Source: Nitrospirota bacterium (GTDB lineage: Bacteria > Nitrospirota > Thermodesulfovibrionia > Thermodesulfovibrionales > Magnetobacteriaceae). Taken from it: DNA of 64,000 nt. Of the stretch, positions 8,954 to 16,936 are shown one piece after another; positions within the stretch are counted from its first letter, which is position 1; each line of letters begins with the position of its first letter. The notes beneath the pieces were generated by a model, which saw only the letters and a program-made list of their open reading frames with translations, was not told the DNA's origin and searched no databases. The position numbers and the translations under genes were made by a program. Location: positions 1 through 64,000 of the forward strand of contig JADFYO010000008.1 in the NCBI GenBank assembly GCA_015233015.1. Direction: 5' to 3'.

Positions 8954-9235
8954 ATGAAAAAGCTGACAATTATTCTCATGGTCGTATCGCTCTTCGTAAT
9001 GGTAACCGGAGTATTAGCCGGTGAAAAAATAGTTGGAGTAGTCGATTCAATCGAGAAAAAGGGTGACACCGTTGTATCGGTTACAATTCTGGACGAGAAG
9101 GCCGGTAACGCAAAGAAGGTCATCAAATGCGACGCAGGCTGCCAGATCAAGCCGGGCGTAGATAAGGGCTCGAAAGTTACAGCCGAGACTGGTGAAAAAG
9201 GAACCACTATCAGAAAGGCAGTTGCAGGCTGCTAA
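8954..9235 (+). CDS. Small secreted protein, unknown function
   Basis: A 93-residue protein with a clear Sec signal peptide: MKK start, hydrophobic core IILMVVSLFVMVTGV and probable cleavage after LAG. The mature ~70 residues look like one small beta-rich domain (IVGVVDSIEKKGDTVVSV) with three cysteines, two of them in CDAGC and one at the end. It resembles DUF5666-type or OB-like periplasmic proteins in pattern, but no family is recognised with certainty. A strong RBS (AAAAGGGGG seven bases before the ATG), its own promoter and its own terminator mark it as a monocistronic and possibly well-expressed gene. Confidence 0.7.
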   Translation: MKKLTIILMVVSLFVMVTGVLAGEKIVGVVDSIEKKGDTVVSVTILDEKAGNAKKVIKCDAGCQIKPGVDKGSKVTAETGEKGTTIRKAVAGC

Positions 9236-9259
9236 TCAGCCTCAATAGGAAAGAAGTTT

Positions 9260-9304
9260 AAACGGAAAAGAGGGCATTCTTATATAAGGCCGTCTTTTCC
9301 GTTT
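9260..9304 (+). terminator. Intrinsic terminator-like hairpin after the small secreted protein
   Basis: The left arm 9260-9275 (aaacggaaaagagggc) pairs with 9289-9304 (gccgtcttttccgttt) with one mismatch around a 13-base loop. The stem is A/T-rich at the base and ends in TTT, so it would work in both directions. Confidence 0.6.
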
Positions 9305-9318
9305 AATACCAGGTTGCA

Positions 9319-9337
9319 GGCAAATGGGTGATTTGCC
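9319..9337. repeat. Short perfect inverted repeat
   Basis: GGCAAAT and ATTTGCC are 7-base perfect arms around GGGTG, followed by aaaaaa. It lies between the terminator and the DUF4268 gene. No function is assigned; it may mark the boundary of the accessory patch. Confidence 0.4.
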
Positions 9338-9372
9338 AAAAAATCGGCAGAAGAATCCTTTTTGTATAGTTT

Positions 9373-10569
9373 TTGGGTATAAAAACATCATGGACAGAAT
9401 ATCACGCTTCACAATTCACCGTTAACCATAAACATCACAAGGAGAACTACATCGCTTTATTCAAGGTTATGGATCAGAAATTGGAACAGATTGAGGAGAC
9501 GACCTTCGCCAACTTGAATATGCTTGAACGCCGAGATCTGCAAAAACTTGTGATCTCCAATCTCTCCTGTTTAGGGGAGGAGTTATTTCTCCTCGCAGAA
9601 GAATATGGCGAGTGGGATGACAGCAATCGCAGGATTGATTTGCTTTGTTTAGATAAACAGAAAAATTTAGTCGTCGTTGAGATCAAGCGAACTGAAGATG
9701 GTGGTCATATGGAGCTACAGGCGATCCGTTACGCTGCTATGGTTTCCAGCATGACGTTGGACGATGCGGTCACCGCACATCAAGGCTATTTATCCAAAAC
9801 AGGTGCCACCCAAGCGGCTCAGTCCGCAATTTTAGACTTCTTGGAAGAAGATTCTACCGACGAGATTAAGTTAACCGGAGATGTTCGCATTGTATTGGCT
9901 TCGGCCAATTTTTCATCCGAAATAACGACTTCCGTTATGTGGCTGAATAAGCGTGATCTTGATATTGCGTGCATCCGATTAAAGCCATACAAGATTGACG
10001 GCAAAGTTCTAATCGACGCGACACAAATTATTCCCCTGCCCGAAGCTGCGGAATACGAAATAAAAATCAAAACACAGGTTCAAGAGACACGGAAAGTACA
10101 AACCACGCGAGAAGAGGCGCTACGGCGTTTCTGGACGCAATTTATCGAAAGGTCAAAGGAAAAAACACCCCTTTTCTCTGGTCGCGCACCCCAAAAAAAC
10201 AATTGGTTGACCGTTGGAGCTGGCAAAGTTGGCTTTTGGATAGAAGTATCGCTAAAGGAAAATCGCGCAAGGGCGAAATACTATATCAAAGGCATCGATA
10301 AGGATCGGGAAAGGGCAACAAAATGGAGCAAGGCTGTATTCCAAGAACTCGAAAAACAACGAGAGACCATTGAAAAAGCTTTCGGTGGCACGCTTGAATG
10401 GCAGCCTCTGCCCAATAAAATTAGTTGCCAGATCTGTCGAGATTTTGACTACAATTGGCTCTCCGGCGAGCAAGTTTGGACAGAAATACAGGATCGCCTT
10501 ATCGATGCGGTAATATGTCTCGAAAGCGCGCTGAGACAACCAATAGAAAATCTTCATGTGCAAATATAA
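9373..10569 (+). CDS. DUF4268 protein with PD-(D/E)XK nuclease-like N-terminus
   Basis: 398 residues. Residues ~60-110 carry a restriction-endonuclease-like core: a glutamate helix (LSCLGEEL), Asp in RRIDLL (~D89) and E-x-K in VVVEIKR (~E103-K105). The C-terminal half (~230-390) matches the DUF4268 pattern, with FWTQFIERSK, WLTVGAGK and a closing WTEIQDRLIDA segment. Such proteins occur beside restriction or defence genes and are presumed DNA nucleases. The track to the first in-frame codon gives a TTG start at 9373 without a convincing RBS; an internal ATG at 9469 would remove residues 1-32, part of which looks conserved (NYIALFKV). It lies in an accessory patch with a MntA/HepT module and no methyltransferase. 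Confidence 0.7.
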   Translation: MGIKTSWTEYHASQFTVNHKHHKENYIALFKVMDQKLEQIEETTFANLNMLERRDLQKLVISNLSCLGEELFLLAEEYGEWDDSNRRIDLLCLDKQKNLVVVEIKRTEDGGHMELQAIRYAAMVSSMTLDDAVTAHQGYLSKTGATQAAQSAILDFLEEDSTDEIKLTGDVRIVLASANFSSEITTSVMWLNKRDLDIACIRLKPYKIDGKVLIDATQIIPLPEAAEYEIKIKTQVQETRKVQTTREEALRRFWTQFIERSKEKTPLFSGRAPQKNNWLTVGAGKVGFWIEVSLKENRARAKYYIKGIDKDRERATKWSKAVFQELEKQRETIEKAFGGTLEWQPLPNKISCQICRDFDYNWLSGEQVWTEIQDRLIDAVICLESALRQPIENLHVQI

Positions 10570-10593
10570 TAAGCCTGTGCTTGCGAAGCCTTC

Positions 10594-10797
10594 ATGAGGC
10601 GGCCTACTAAAATCACAGAGGTGCTTTCGCGGTTTCGTCGGCAAAGCGGATACGGAGTCATTAATACTATACAAAAAGACTATGGTGCGCTGTTTTCTAA
10701 AAAAAGAGCTTGCAAATTGGTGATAAATATGTCAGCATATAGCAACGAGAGATCTGTGGCTCATCTTATAGGGGTAAGTGCGGCACGAAGAGATTGA
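10594..10797 (+). pseudogene. Possible remnant with ClpA/ClpB-like segment
   Basis: A 67-codon open frame without an RBS. Its C-terminal part reads LVINMSAYSNERSVAHLIGV. This resembles the conserved ClpA/ClpB AAA+ segment 'IDMSEY.E.HSV.RLIGAPPGY', but the homology stops abruptly there. A +1 shift after the alanine-arginine stretch continues as LIETFPDDVQAGMLRW, which is not Clp-like. It may be a decayed fragment or chance similarity. The surrounding 10570-10918 holds no intact gene. Confidence 0.25.
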
Positions 10798-10918
10798 TTG
10801 AGACATTTCCCGATGATGTGCAGGCTGGTATGTTGAGATGGACAAATTAGGTTTTAATGTTGAGAACATTTCAAAGGGTTTTTCGCCCCTTTAATAAATA
10901 TAACATCAGGGGGGTCAT

Positions 10919-11212
10919 TTGACTTTACCAAAGAGCGAGATTGCCGAATTTTGCAAGCGGCATCATATTCTGAAACTGTCATTGTTTGGGTCATACCAGC
11001 ATGGCACTTTTAGGCCGCAGAGCGATATTGACCTTCTTGTCGAGTTTGAGCCAGAACATATACCCGGTCTTATAACCCTATCGGGTATGGAGATAGCGTT
11101 GAGCGAAATTATCGGGCACAAAGTGGACTTGAGGACGCAAGAAGATTTAAGCCGATACTTTCGTAAGGAAGTGGTCGAATCGGCAGAGGTGCAGTATGTG
11201 CGGCAGGGATGA
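10919..11212 (+). CDS. mntA: MntA-type minimal nucleotidyltransferase antitoxin
   Basis: A 97-residue minimal nucleotidyltransferase with the full GSX10DXD active site ([15 protein letters not shown]) and a third Asp in KVDLRT. In characterised HepT/MntA modules the MNT protein AMPylates the HEPN toxin at its Tyr and neutralises it. The TTG start at 10919 follows CAGGGGGG by five bases. The stop overlaps the HepT start by 17 bases, the usual coupled order. Confidence 0.85.
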   Translation: MTLPKSEIAEFCKRHHILKLSLFGSYQHGTFRPQSDIDLLVEFEPEHIPGLITLSGMEIALSEIIGHKVDLRTQEDLSRYFRKEVVESAEVQYVRQG

Positions 11213-11537
11213 TAAGATTCGGATGCGTCATCTGATAGATGCTGCGAAGGAAGCCGTTTCATTTGCACGAGGCAAGACGAGGAGGGCACTGGATAACAAT
11301 CGTATGCTGACGCTTTCCCTCGTCAAAGACATTGAGATTATAGGCGAGGCTGCAACGAGTATTTCAAAGGATTGCCGTGAAAAATATCCTCATATTCCGT
11401 GGAAGAGCATCGTCAATATGAGAAACAGGCTCATTCATGCCTATTTCGATATTAATCTCGATGTCGTTTGGCAGACTGTTACAGTGGATGTCCCGTCTCT
11501 CATCGTCGAATTCGAAAAAATACTCATCAAGAATTAG
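11196..11537 (+). CDS. hepT: HepT-like HEPN ribonuclease toxin (DUF86)
   Basis: A 113-residue HEPN-domain protein, all-helical, with the conserved RX4HXY motif (RNRLIHAY, ~R86-Y93) that forms the RNase site and carries the Tyr modified by Mnt[16 protein letters not shown] and [13 protein letters not shown] are typical of the DUF86 family. The GTG start at 11196 overlaps mntA. The pair should act as a type VII toxin-antitoxin or defence module. It sits at the end of an accessory patch, just before an inverted-repeat element. Confidence 0.87.
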   Translation: MCGRDDKIRMRHLIDAAKEAVSFARGKTRRALDNNRMLTLSLVKDIEIIGEAATSISKDCREKYPHIPWKSIVNMRNRLIHAYFDINLDVVWQTVTVDVPSLIVEFEKILIKN

Positions 11538-11669
11538 GCATTTGGCTGTCCCTTAGTGCCAGTGGCAAAAAAACTCTTTGGCGGGACAGACCTATACCTC
11601 GTTAAAACTCCGCTTGCGTTTCCGCAACATTATTCAAAATGACGATGGTTACTTCTATGCCTGCACTTT

Positions 11670-11832
11670 ATACCAAGTTGCGTTCATAAAAGTAAGAAAA
11701 CTTGAATCATCCTGAGCCTGTCGAAGGATGCTCCTTTTAGTCTCATTTCCCAATAAATCGGAAATCCTTCGACAGGCTCAGGATGATTCTGTTAACAGGA
11801 TGGTTTTTATTCATATGATTGCAACTTGGTAT
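11670..11832. repeat. MITE-like element with nested inverted repeats
   Basis: Outer perfect 12-base inverted repeats ATACCAAGTTGC (11670-11681) and GCAACTTGGTAT (11821-11832) enclose an inner perfect 25-base inverted repeat (11705-11729 and 11764-11788, core CCTGAGCCTGTCGAAGGAT). There is no reading frame inside. The structure fits a small non-autonomous element or an extragenic palindrome inserted in another. A second copy of the inner repeat lies at 63468. The preceding bases 11538-11669 hold nothing recognised apart from a short CTGTCCC/GGGACAG repeat. Confidence 0.65.
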
Positions 11833-11862
11833 TAGTATAAATTTGTTTAGGATAGGAAATCG

Positions 11863-12993
11863 TCAAACAGGGATTTCGTATATGCGGTATTTCTTATACA
11901 GCGCGCCGCCTATCATCTCGATAAGCCGCTGGACTGGTATGTTGTCTTCTAAAATCCAGGAAAATTCTACCCTTTCTATCTTGTGCTTTTTGCAGCCCTT
12001 AAACGCCTCGCGAAACAAAAGCCCGTCAACACCCTTGTTCCTGAATTCGGCCTTCGTACCGAGGAGCATAAGGCGGGCGTCCCTGATTTTTTTCGATAAA
12101 TAGAGCGCCTTCGCTATCGTAATAGGATTCATCTTTCCACCCATATGCCTGAGGACAAAGTTGGCGTCGGGAATAAGACCGAGGAAACCAACCGTTTCAG
12201 AGCCGTACTCGGCAATCACAACAGTCTCGGGATAGATAATCTGCTGCATCTGCTTTCCCGTATAGACTATCTCCTCATCGGTCATCGGGATAAATCCCCA
12301 ATTTGCCTTCCACGCCGCATTATATAAATCCTTAAACTTCATCAGGTCGTCAATCAGACCCTTCATAGAAATAATCCTGGCGGTTATACCGCGTTTTTCG
12401 GCAACCGCGGCGGCACGATAGACCTTCTCCGGCATTACATCTGGGACATCCGCGATATAGGCATAGAGGTCTTTTACCTTTTCCATAGAGTATGAGCGCA
12501 CTAAATCATTGTAATATGAAGGATTATACGGCGTCATAATCATCGGAGGGAGATTAAAACCGTCGAGCAAAAAGCCGCATTCCTCGTTGGTCGAGAAACT
12601 CATCGGGCCGCGCATGACCTTGAGTTCAGCGCGTCTGAGATCTCCCCTTACGGCGTCAAGCAAAGAGGCTGCCACATGGGTGTCGTTAATGCACTCAAAA
12701 AATCCAAAAAACCCGGCGCCGTCGCCCTGAAATTCAAGATGGCGGCTGTTTATGATCGAGGCAATCCTGCCCACGCAGTTCTTTTCACCGTTGGACTTGC
12801 CTCTGAAAGCCATATAGTATTTTACTGTTGCAAATCCGAGAAATGGGTTGTCTTTTGAGAAGTGATGCTTTAAGTCTTTAGTAAGTTGAGGGCTGTATAA
12901 TGGGTCACCCGCGTAAAGGCGCAGCGGAAGTTTAATAAAGATTTCCAGCTCCTTAGGATTCGTTACCGCTGCAATCGTCACAGGCTCAGACAT
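11863..12993 (-). CDS. GNAT-type N-acyltransferase, candidate ceramide synthase
   Basis: 376 residues with an N-terminal acetyltransferase-like half (FIKLPLRLYAGDP...CVGRIASIIN, GFFECIND) and a second GNAT-like half (VGFLGLIPD, LGTKAEFRNKGVDGLL acyl-CoA loop, RVEFSWILEDN). This family commonly sits beside serine-palmitoyltransferase-like genes. Because Caulobacter ceramide synthase is a GNAT-superfamily protein in a spt/cerR neighbourhood, N-acylation of a sphingoid base is the best contextual guess. The ATG overlaps the stop of the upstream PLP enzyme (TAATG), so the two are coupled. Biochemically it could be any acyl-CoA or acyl-ACP N-acyltransferase. Confidence 0.6.
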   Translation of the reverse strand: MSEPVTIAAVTNPKELEIFIKLPLRLYAGDPLYSPQLTKDLKHHFSKDNPFLGFATVKYYMAFRGKSNGEKNCVGRIASIINSRHLEFQGDGAGFFGFFECINDTHVAASLLDAVRGDLRRAELKVMRGPMSFSTNEECGFLLDGFNLPPMIMTPYNPSYYNDLVRSYSMEKVKDLYAYIADVPDVMPEKVYRAAAVAEKRGITARIISMKGLIDDLMKFKDLYNAAWKANWGFIPMTDEEIVYTGKQMQQIIYPETVVIAEYGSETVGFLGLIPDANFVLRHMGGKMNPITIAKALYLSKKIRDARLMLLGTKAEFRNKGVDGLLFREAFKGCKKHKIERVEFSWILEDNIPVQRLIEMIGGALYKKYRIYEIPV

Positions 12994-14183
12994 TATATAA
13001 CTCCTAACTCTTTCCCCGTCTTATAAAACGCATCGAGGACGATGTCCAGATGCTCGTCCGTATGAGTGGCCATGTAACTGGTTCTGACGAGGGCCTTGCC
13101 GGGGGCGACTGCCGGGCTGACGGCAACGTTTACGAATACGCCCCTGTCCTGAAGCATCATGGCCATTTTGAAGGCCAGGATATCGTCGCCAACTAAGATT
13201 GGGATTATCGGGCTTTCAGTAAGACCAACCTGAAATCCCATGGCTTTAAATCCGCTGAGCACTTTATGCGTATTGCGCCATAGGGCCTGAATCCTCTCAG
13301 GTTCGCTTTCGATAATGTCAATTGCGGCGCTTACTGAGGCAACCGAGGCAGGGGTTGGGCTTGCACTGAAAATCAGCGGCCTCGCAAAGTGCTTTATGTA
13401 ATGAATGATGTCCGCGTCTCCGGCGATAAAACCGCCAATAGAGGCAAGAGACTTGCTGTATGTGCCCATAATCAGATCAACTTCATCTTCAAGGCCAAAT
13501 TTTTCTGCCGTGCCACGTCCGGTCTTTCCAAGCACGCCTATGCCGTGGGCGTCGTCTATCATAATTCTCGAGCCGTATTTTTTTGCAATCCTCACAAGCT
13601 CAGGAAGGTTTATGATATCTCCTTCCATGCTGAATACGCCGTCAACCACGGTAAGCGTACCCTTGTCCTGTGAGTCTATCAGCACACGCTCATAGTCTTC
13701 CATGTCGTTGTGCCGGAACTTCCTTACACCGCCGTAAGAAAGGCGGCATCCATCGATTATGCTGGCATGGTCAAGCTTGTCGAGAACGACAACATCGTCC
13801 TTGCCGACCAGCGCCGATATAACGCCAAGGTTTACCTGAAAGCCCGTCGTGAATATCAACGCGGCCTCCTTGCCGATAAACCGCGCCAGTTTTTCCTCGA
13901 GCTGGACATGAATATCGAGCGTACCGTTTAAAAACCTTGAGCCGGCACATCCTGTGCCATATTTCATAGTGGCCGCAATCGCAGCCTCCTTGACCTTAGG
14001 ATGGTTCGCCAGACCGAGATAATTGTTTGAACCAACCATAACGACCTTCCTGCCATCCATAAGAACAACAGGGTCCTGGGCGCTTTCTATCGGCCTGAAA
14101 TAAGGATACAGACCCGAAGATATGTAGCCCTTCGCGAGATCAAAACGATAGCATTTATCGAATATGCTCTTTGTCACAACCAT
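12993..14183 (-). CDS. Alpha-oxoamine synthase, serine palmitoyltransferase-like
   Basis: 396 residues of the PLP-dependent AONS family (KBL, BioF, HemA, SPT), which condense an amino acid with an acyl thioester. Seen are VGSNNYLGLANHP, the Schiff-base lysine in GTYSKSLASIGGF, DDAHGIGVLG, and the stacking His in DKLDHASIIDG. The N-terminus GLYPYFRPIESAQDP is the one found in Bacteroidetes-type SPT proteins rather than in BioF. Together with the adjacent reductase and acyltransferase this points to 3-ketosphinganine formation. The ATG at 14183 is preferred; a GTG at 14213 overlaps the upstream gene further. No bio genes are nearby, which argues against BioF. Confidence 0.72.
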   Translation of the reverse strand: MVVTKSIFDKCYRFDLAKGYISSGLYPYFRPIESAQDPVVLMDGRKVVMVGSNNYLGLANHPKVKEAAIAATMKYGTGCAGSRFLNGTLDIHVQLEEKLARFIGKEAALIFTTGFQVNLGVISALVGKDDVVVLDKLDHASIIDGCRLSYGGVRKFRHNDMEDYERVLIDSQDKGTLTVVDGVFSMEGDIINLPELVRIAKKYGSRIMIDDAHGIGVLGKTGRGTAEKFGLEDEVDLIMGTYSKSLASIGGFIAGDADIIHYIKHFARPLIFSASPTPASVASVSAAIDIIESEPERIQALWRNTHKVLSGFKAMGFQVGLTESPIIPILVGDDILAFKMAMMLQDRGVFVNVAVSPAVAPGKALVRTSYMATHTDEHLDIVLDAFYKTGKELGVI

Positions 14184-15136
14184 TTGTGTATCTTGTACCA
14201 GTTTGCCGTCCACTTAATACCTTCCTTTAAACAGACTTTAGGGTCAAAATCGAAATCCTTCACGGCTTCGTCGCTGTTGCAAACCCAATGGGTGAAGTTT
14301 AACTCCCTGATCTTGTCCGAGTTGATTATACTATGTTTTGATATCTTTTCGGAAATGCTTGCAATGGGATGCATAAGAAATTTCGGGACCTTTACCTTGA
14401 GATAATGGCAGTCTAGTTCTTCGGCTATAGCGTTTGCGATGTCACAGTTACTATAGATGTTACAGTCCGAGAGATAGTAGGTCTTTCCTATAGTCTTATC
14501 TGTGTTAACGACATCTGCGATAGCCCTTGCGAGGTCCTCGACATAGATCATTGAATAGTAAGATTCGCCCCAGTGAGGGAATACCCCATGCTGAATCATC
14601 TTAAATACGACGAACATGTCCTTATCCCTGGGGCCATATACGGCAGGCGGACGAATAATCGTCACAGGGATATCGTCTTTGTACCTGAGTACACATTGCT
14701 CACCCTCGAGCTTACTCTTCCCATAGTCCGAGACAGGCTCAGGTTCGCTGGAAGCATCCTGGGGAACTCCATTCCTGCACGGCCCGGTAGCCGCGAGTGT
14801 GCTCAAATTAACAAACCTCTTGATTTTCTTATTGTTTTTAGCCACCATATCGATAAAAGAGGACGTGCCCCTCGCGTTCGTACAATAGAATTCAGCGGGG
14901 GACGACGCCTTCGTAAGCCCGGCAAGATGAAATATATAATCAAAATCGCCAATACAATCTTTCAGCGAATCAATGGCCCGGCAGTCGCCCTCGATAAGGG
15001 TAACCGGAAATCCCTCTAACCATGACTGCATTGACGTGTTGCGAATGAGACACGAGACATTGTATCCCCGCCTGATAAGTTCCTCGACCAGATGGCTGCC
15101 AATAAAACCTGTTCCGCCTGTCACAAGGGCATTCAT
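14174..15136 (-). CDS. NAD(P)-dependent extended-SDR epimerase/reductase, CerR-like candidate
   Basis: 320 residues with the Rossmann motif TGGTGFIGSHL at the N-terminus, the catalytic Ser/Tyr/Lys set (STLAATG and DYGKSK) and IRPPAVYGPRD. These define the extended SDR/NAD-dependent epimerase family. In Caulobacter a protein of this family (CerR) reduces the 3-keto group during ceramide synthesis and lies beside spt; the same neighbour order here supports that role by inference. The stop overlaps the start of the SPT-like gene. Sugar-nucleotide epimerase or 3-beta-HSD-like activity cannot be excluded. An AAAGG lies seven bases before the ATG. Confidence 0.65.
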   Translation of the reverse strand: MNALVTGGTGFIGSHLVEELIRRGYNVSCLIRNTSMQSWLEGFPVTLIEGDCRAIDSLKDCIGDFDYIFHLAGLTKASSPAEFYCTNARGTSSFIDMVAKNNKKIKRFVNLSTLAATGPCRNGVPQDASSEPEPVSDYGKSKLEGEQCVLRYKDDIPVTIIRPPAVYGPRDKDMFVVFKMIQHGVFPHWGESYYSMIYVEDLARAIADVVNTDKTIGKTYYLSDCNIYSNCDIANAIAEELDCHYLKVKVPKFLMHPIASISEKISKHSIINSDKIRELNFTHWVCNSDEAVKDFDFDPKVCLKEGIKWTANWYKIHKWL

Positions 15137-15236
15137 ATGGAAGCCTTTCCCATTTTATCGAAAATATCCCTTTTAAAACGAGGGTTTTCCGTTACACAAG
15201 CATGACACTGTTTTCGATAGTCGACCATAGAAGGCT

Positions 15237-15242
15237 ATTATA
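15237..15242 (-). promoter_or_regulatory. Possible -10 box of the sphingolipid-type operon
   Basis: A perfect TATAAT on the minus strand, about 100 bases upstream of the reductase ATG. No good -35 hexamer lies at 16-18 bases (GGAAAA or AGGAAA only), so this is tentative. The rest of 15137-15323 holds nothing recognised. Confidence 0.3.
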
Positions 15243-15323
15243 ACCGATTTGCAATTGTTTTTTCCTGAAAATTATTGAGCATGTTAATAAAAAATACTAT
15301 CTTATCAGATTAAGACAAATTAT

Positions 15324-15360
15324 GACAAAAAAACCGCCGCCCAATAATGGGCGACGGTTT
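15324..15360 (-). terminator. Intrinsic terminator of argJ
   Basis: On the minus strand a 13-base-pair stem (15348-15360 with 15331-15343, one C/A mismatch) with an ATTAT-type tetraloop is followed by a run of seven T. It lies about 140 bases after the argJ stop. Confidence 0.75.
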
Positions 15361-15500
15361 AGGGGAGGAACGAGGCGCTTATGTTTTTATGATAACACAA
15401 ACGAAACTGCTTGTCAAGCTGTAGTAGGCAAATTAATTAAAATTGTCTTTATCATATGATATTATGATTACAATTATCAGGTAGCCTTATAATTACAGCG

Positions 15501-16697
15501 TTATGTCCTGTACTCGGCGTTGATTTTTATGTATTCTTCGGTCAAATCGCAGCTCAACACCTGCGCCGACGCCCTGCCCATTTTAAAATTTACGGTAATC
15601 ACCACGGTGTCAGCCTTTAACTGGAGCGCGGCTTCCGCATCATTATTAGTTGTCAGCCCGTTTTTAACCACCATGGCGCTGCCAAAGAATATATCTACAG
15701 TATTTGGGTCGAAATCAACACCGGCGTGCCCGGCAGCGGCAATAACCCTTCCCCAGTTAGCGTCACAGCCGTAAACGGCGGTTTTAACCAGCAAAGAACT
15801 TGCGATTGCCCTGGCTAGTATTGACGCGTCGTGTTCAGATTTAGCGCCCTTAACCAGCACCTTCATTGCCTTGCTGGCTCCTTCGCCGTCTTTTACTATC
15901 ATTTCTGCAAGCCTCATCAGGACTTCAGCGAGGGCTTTTCTAAAAACTATGCCGGAATTTCTATTGCCTGAGCGTATGGGCGCATTTCCGGCAAGTCCAT
16001 TAGCAAGTACTATGACGGTGTCGTTGGTACTCATATCCCCATCGACTGTGATACGGTTAAAGGAGTAATCGTTGGCCGAAATAAGCGCCTCATCGAGGGC
16101 GTCTTTTGTGATAGAGGCGTCTGTCAGGACAAAGCAAAGCATTGTAGCCATGTTTGGACAAATCATGCCGGCGCCTTTTGCAATTGCGGCGATAGTGACG
16201 GCCTTACCGGAGATATTAATCTGTGCCGAGGCTATTTTAGGAAACGAGTCGGTGGTCATAATAGCCCGCGCGGCATCGAGAAGTGTTGAATTTCCCATTG
16301 TTCTTGCGGCTTCAATGATCTTTGAAAACATACGGTCAATCGGCAGCGGTGTACCGATGACGCCGGTTGAGGCTATAAAGACCTCGGTCTCGGGGCAATC
16401 CAGCTCAATTGATGCGGCAAGGGACATCTTTACAGCGTCTTTTAATCCACGCATGCCTGTACAGGCGTTGGCGTTACCGCTGTTAGCGACAATCGCCCTA
16501 CCCTTACCGCCTTTAATCCTTTCAATATCCAGCAAAACCGGGGCGGCCTTAACGAGATTAGTGGTAAACACACCGGAGGCAACGGCGCAGACGGTCGAAT
16601 ATATAATAGCGATATCCTTTCGGCCCGGCTTTTTCACGGCCGCCTCTGCGGTGGAGATTAGAAAACCTTCCGGCATATGGTATTCGATTTCGGACAT
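15501..16697 (-). CDS. argJ: Bifunctional glutamate N-acetyltransferase/amino-acid acetyltransferase
   Basis: ArgJ transfers acetyl from N-acetylornithine to glutamate, and often also makes N-acetylglutamate from acetyl-CoA, in the cyclic arginine pathway. The 398-residue precursor carries the self-cleavage site KGAGMICPNMATML, with cleavage expected between A184 and T185, Thr185 then being the nucleophile. GNANACTG and YGCDANWGRVIAAAGHAG are typical. The gene stands alone between a terminator and its own promoter, and no other arg genes are in the window. A perfect TATAAT ends five bases before the ATG and there is no Shine-Dalgarno. Confidence 0.95.
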   Translation of the reverse strand: MSEIEYHMPEGFLISTAEAAVKKPGRKDIAIIYSTVCAVASGVFTTNLVKAAPVLLDIERIKGGKGRAIVANSGNANACTGMRGLKDAVKMSLAASIELDCPETEVFIASTGVIGTPLPIDRMFSKIIEAARTMGNSTLLDAARAIMTTDSFPKIASAQINISGKAVTIAAIAKGAGMICPNMATMLCFVLTDASITKDALDEALISANDYSFNRITVDGDMSTNDTVIVLANGLAGNAPIRSGNRNSGIVFRKALAEVLMRLAEMIVKDGEGASKAMKVLVKGAKSEHDASILARAIASSLLVKTAVYGCDANWGRVIAAAGHAGVDFDPNTVDIFFGSAMVVKNGLTTNNDAEAALQLKADTVVITVNFKMGRASAQVLSCDLTEEYIKINAEYRT

Positions 16698-16731
16698 GTA
16701 TCATTATACATCTTTTCTGTTATCAAGGCAA
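16698..16731 (-). promoter_or_regulatory. Leaderless promoter of argJ
   Basis: On the minus strand TTGCCT (16726-16731) and TATAAT (16703-16708) are separated by 17 bases. The -10 box ends five bases before the ATG at 16697, so the transcript should begin at or within a base or two of the start codon. Confidence 0.65.
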
Positions 16732-16823
16732 CCCCACTGGCGGGCTGCCCTTCCCGCATGAAAGAGAAGACGACGCCTGAAAAAAATAATTTCACCCCCG
16801 GCCGGGTTTTACAAAAAAAACTA

Positions 16824-16852
16824 TTTACATGGCCGCCCTAAATGTTTATACT
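16824..16852 (+). promoter_or_regulatory. Promoter of the bamA-lpx operon
   Basis: TTTACA (16824-16829) and TATACT (16847-16852) with a 17-base spacer. The predicted start is near 16859, giving a ~78-base leader to the bamA ATG, which has AGAGGA as ribosome-binding site. Confidence 0.65.
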
Positions 16853-16936
16853 ACTGAAGCCGTTAAATAGCGCGCGTAACTTAGTAGTGCGCACGTAGCT
16901 TGATCGAACGCGTATAACTTTTAGAGGAAAAATCAA

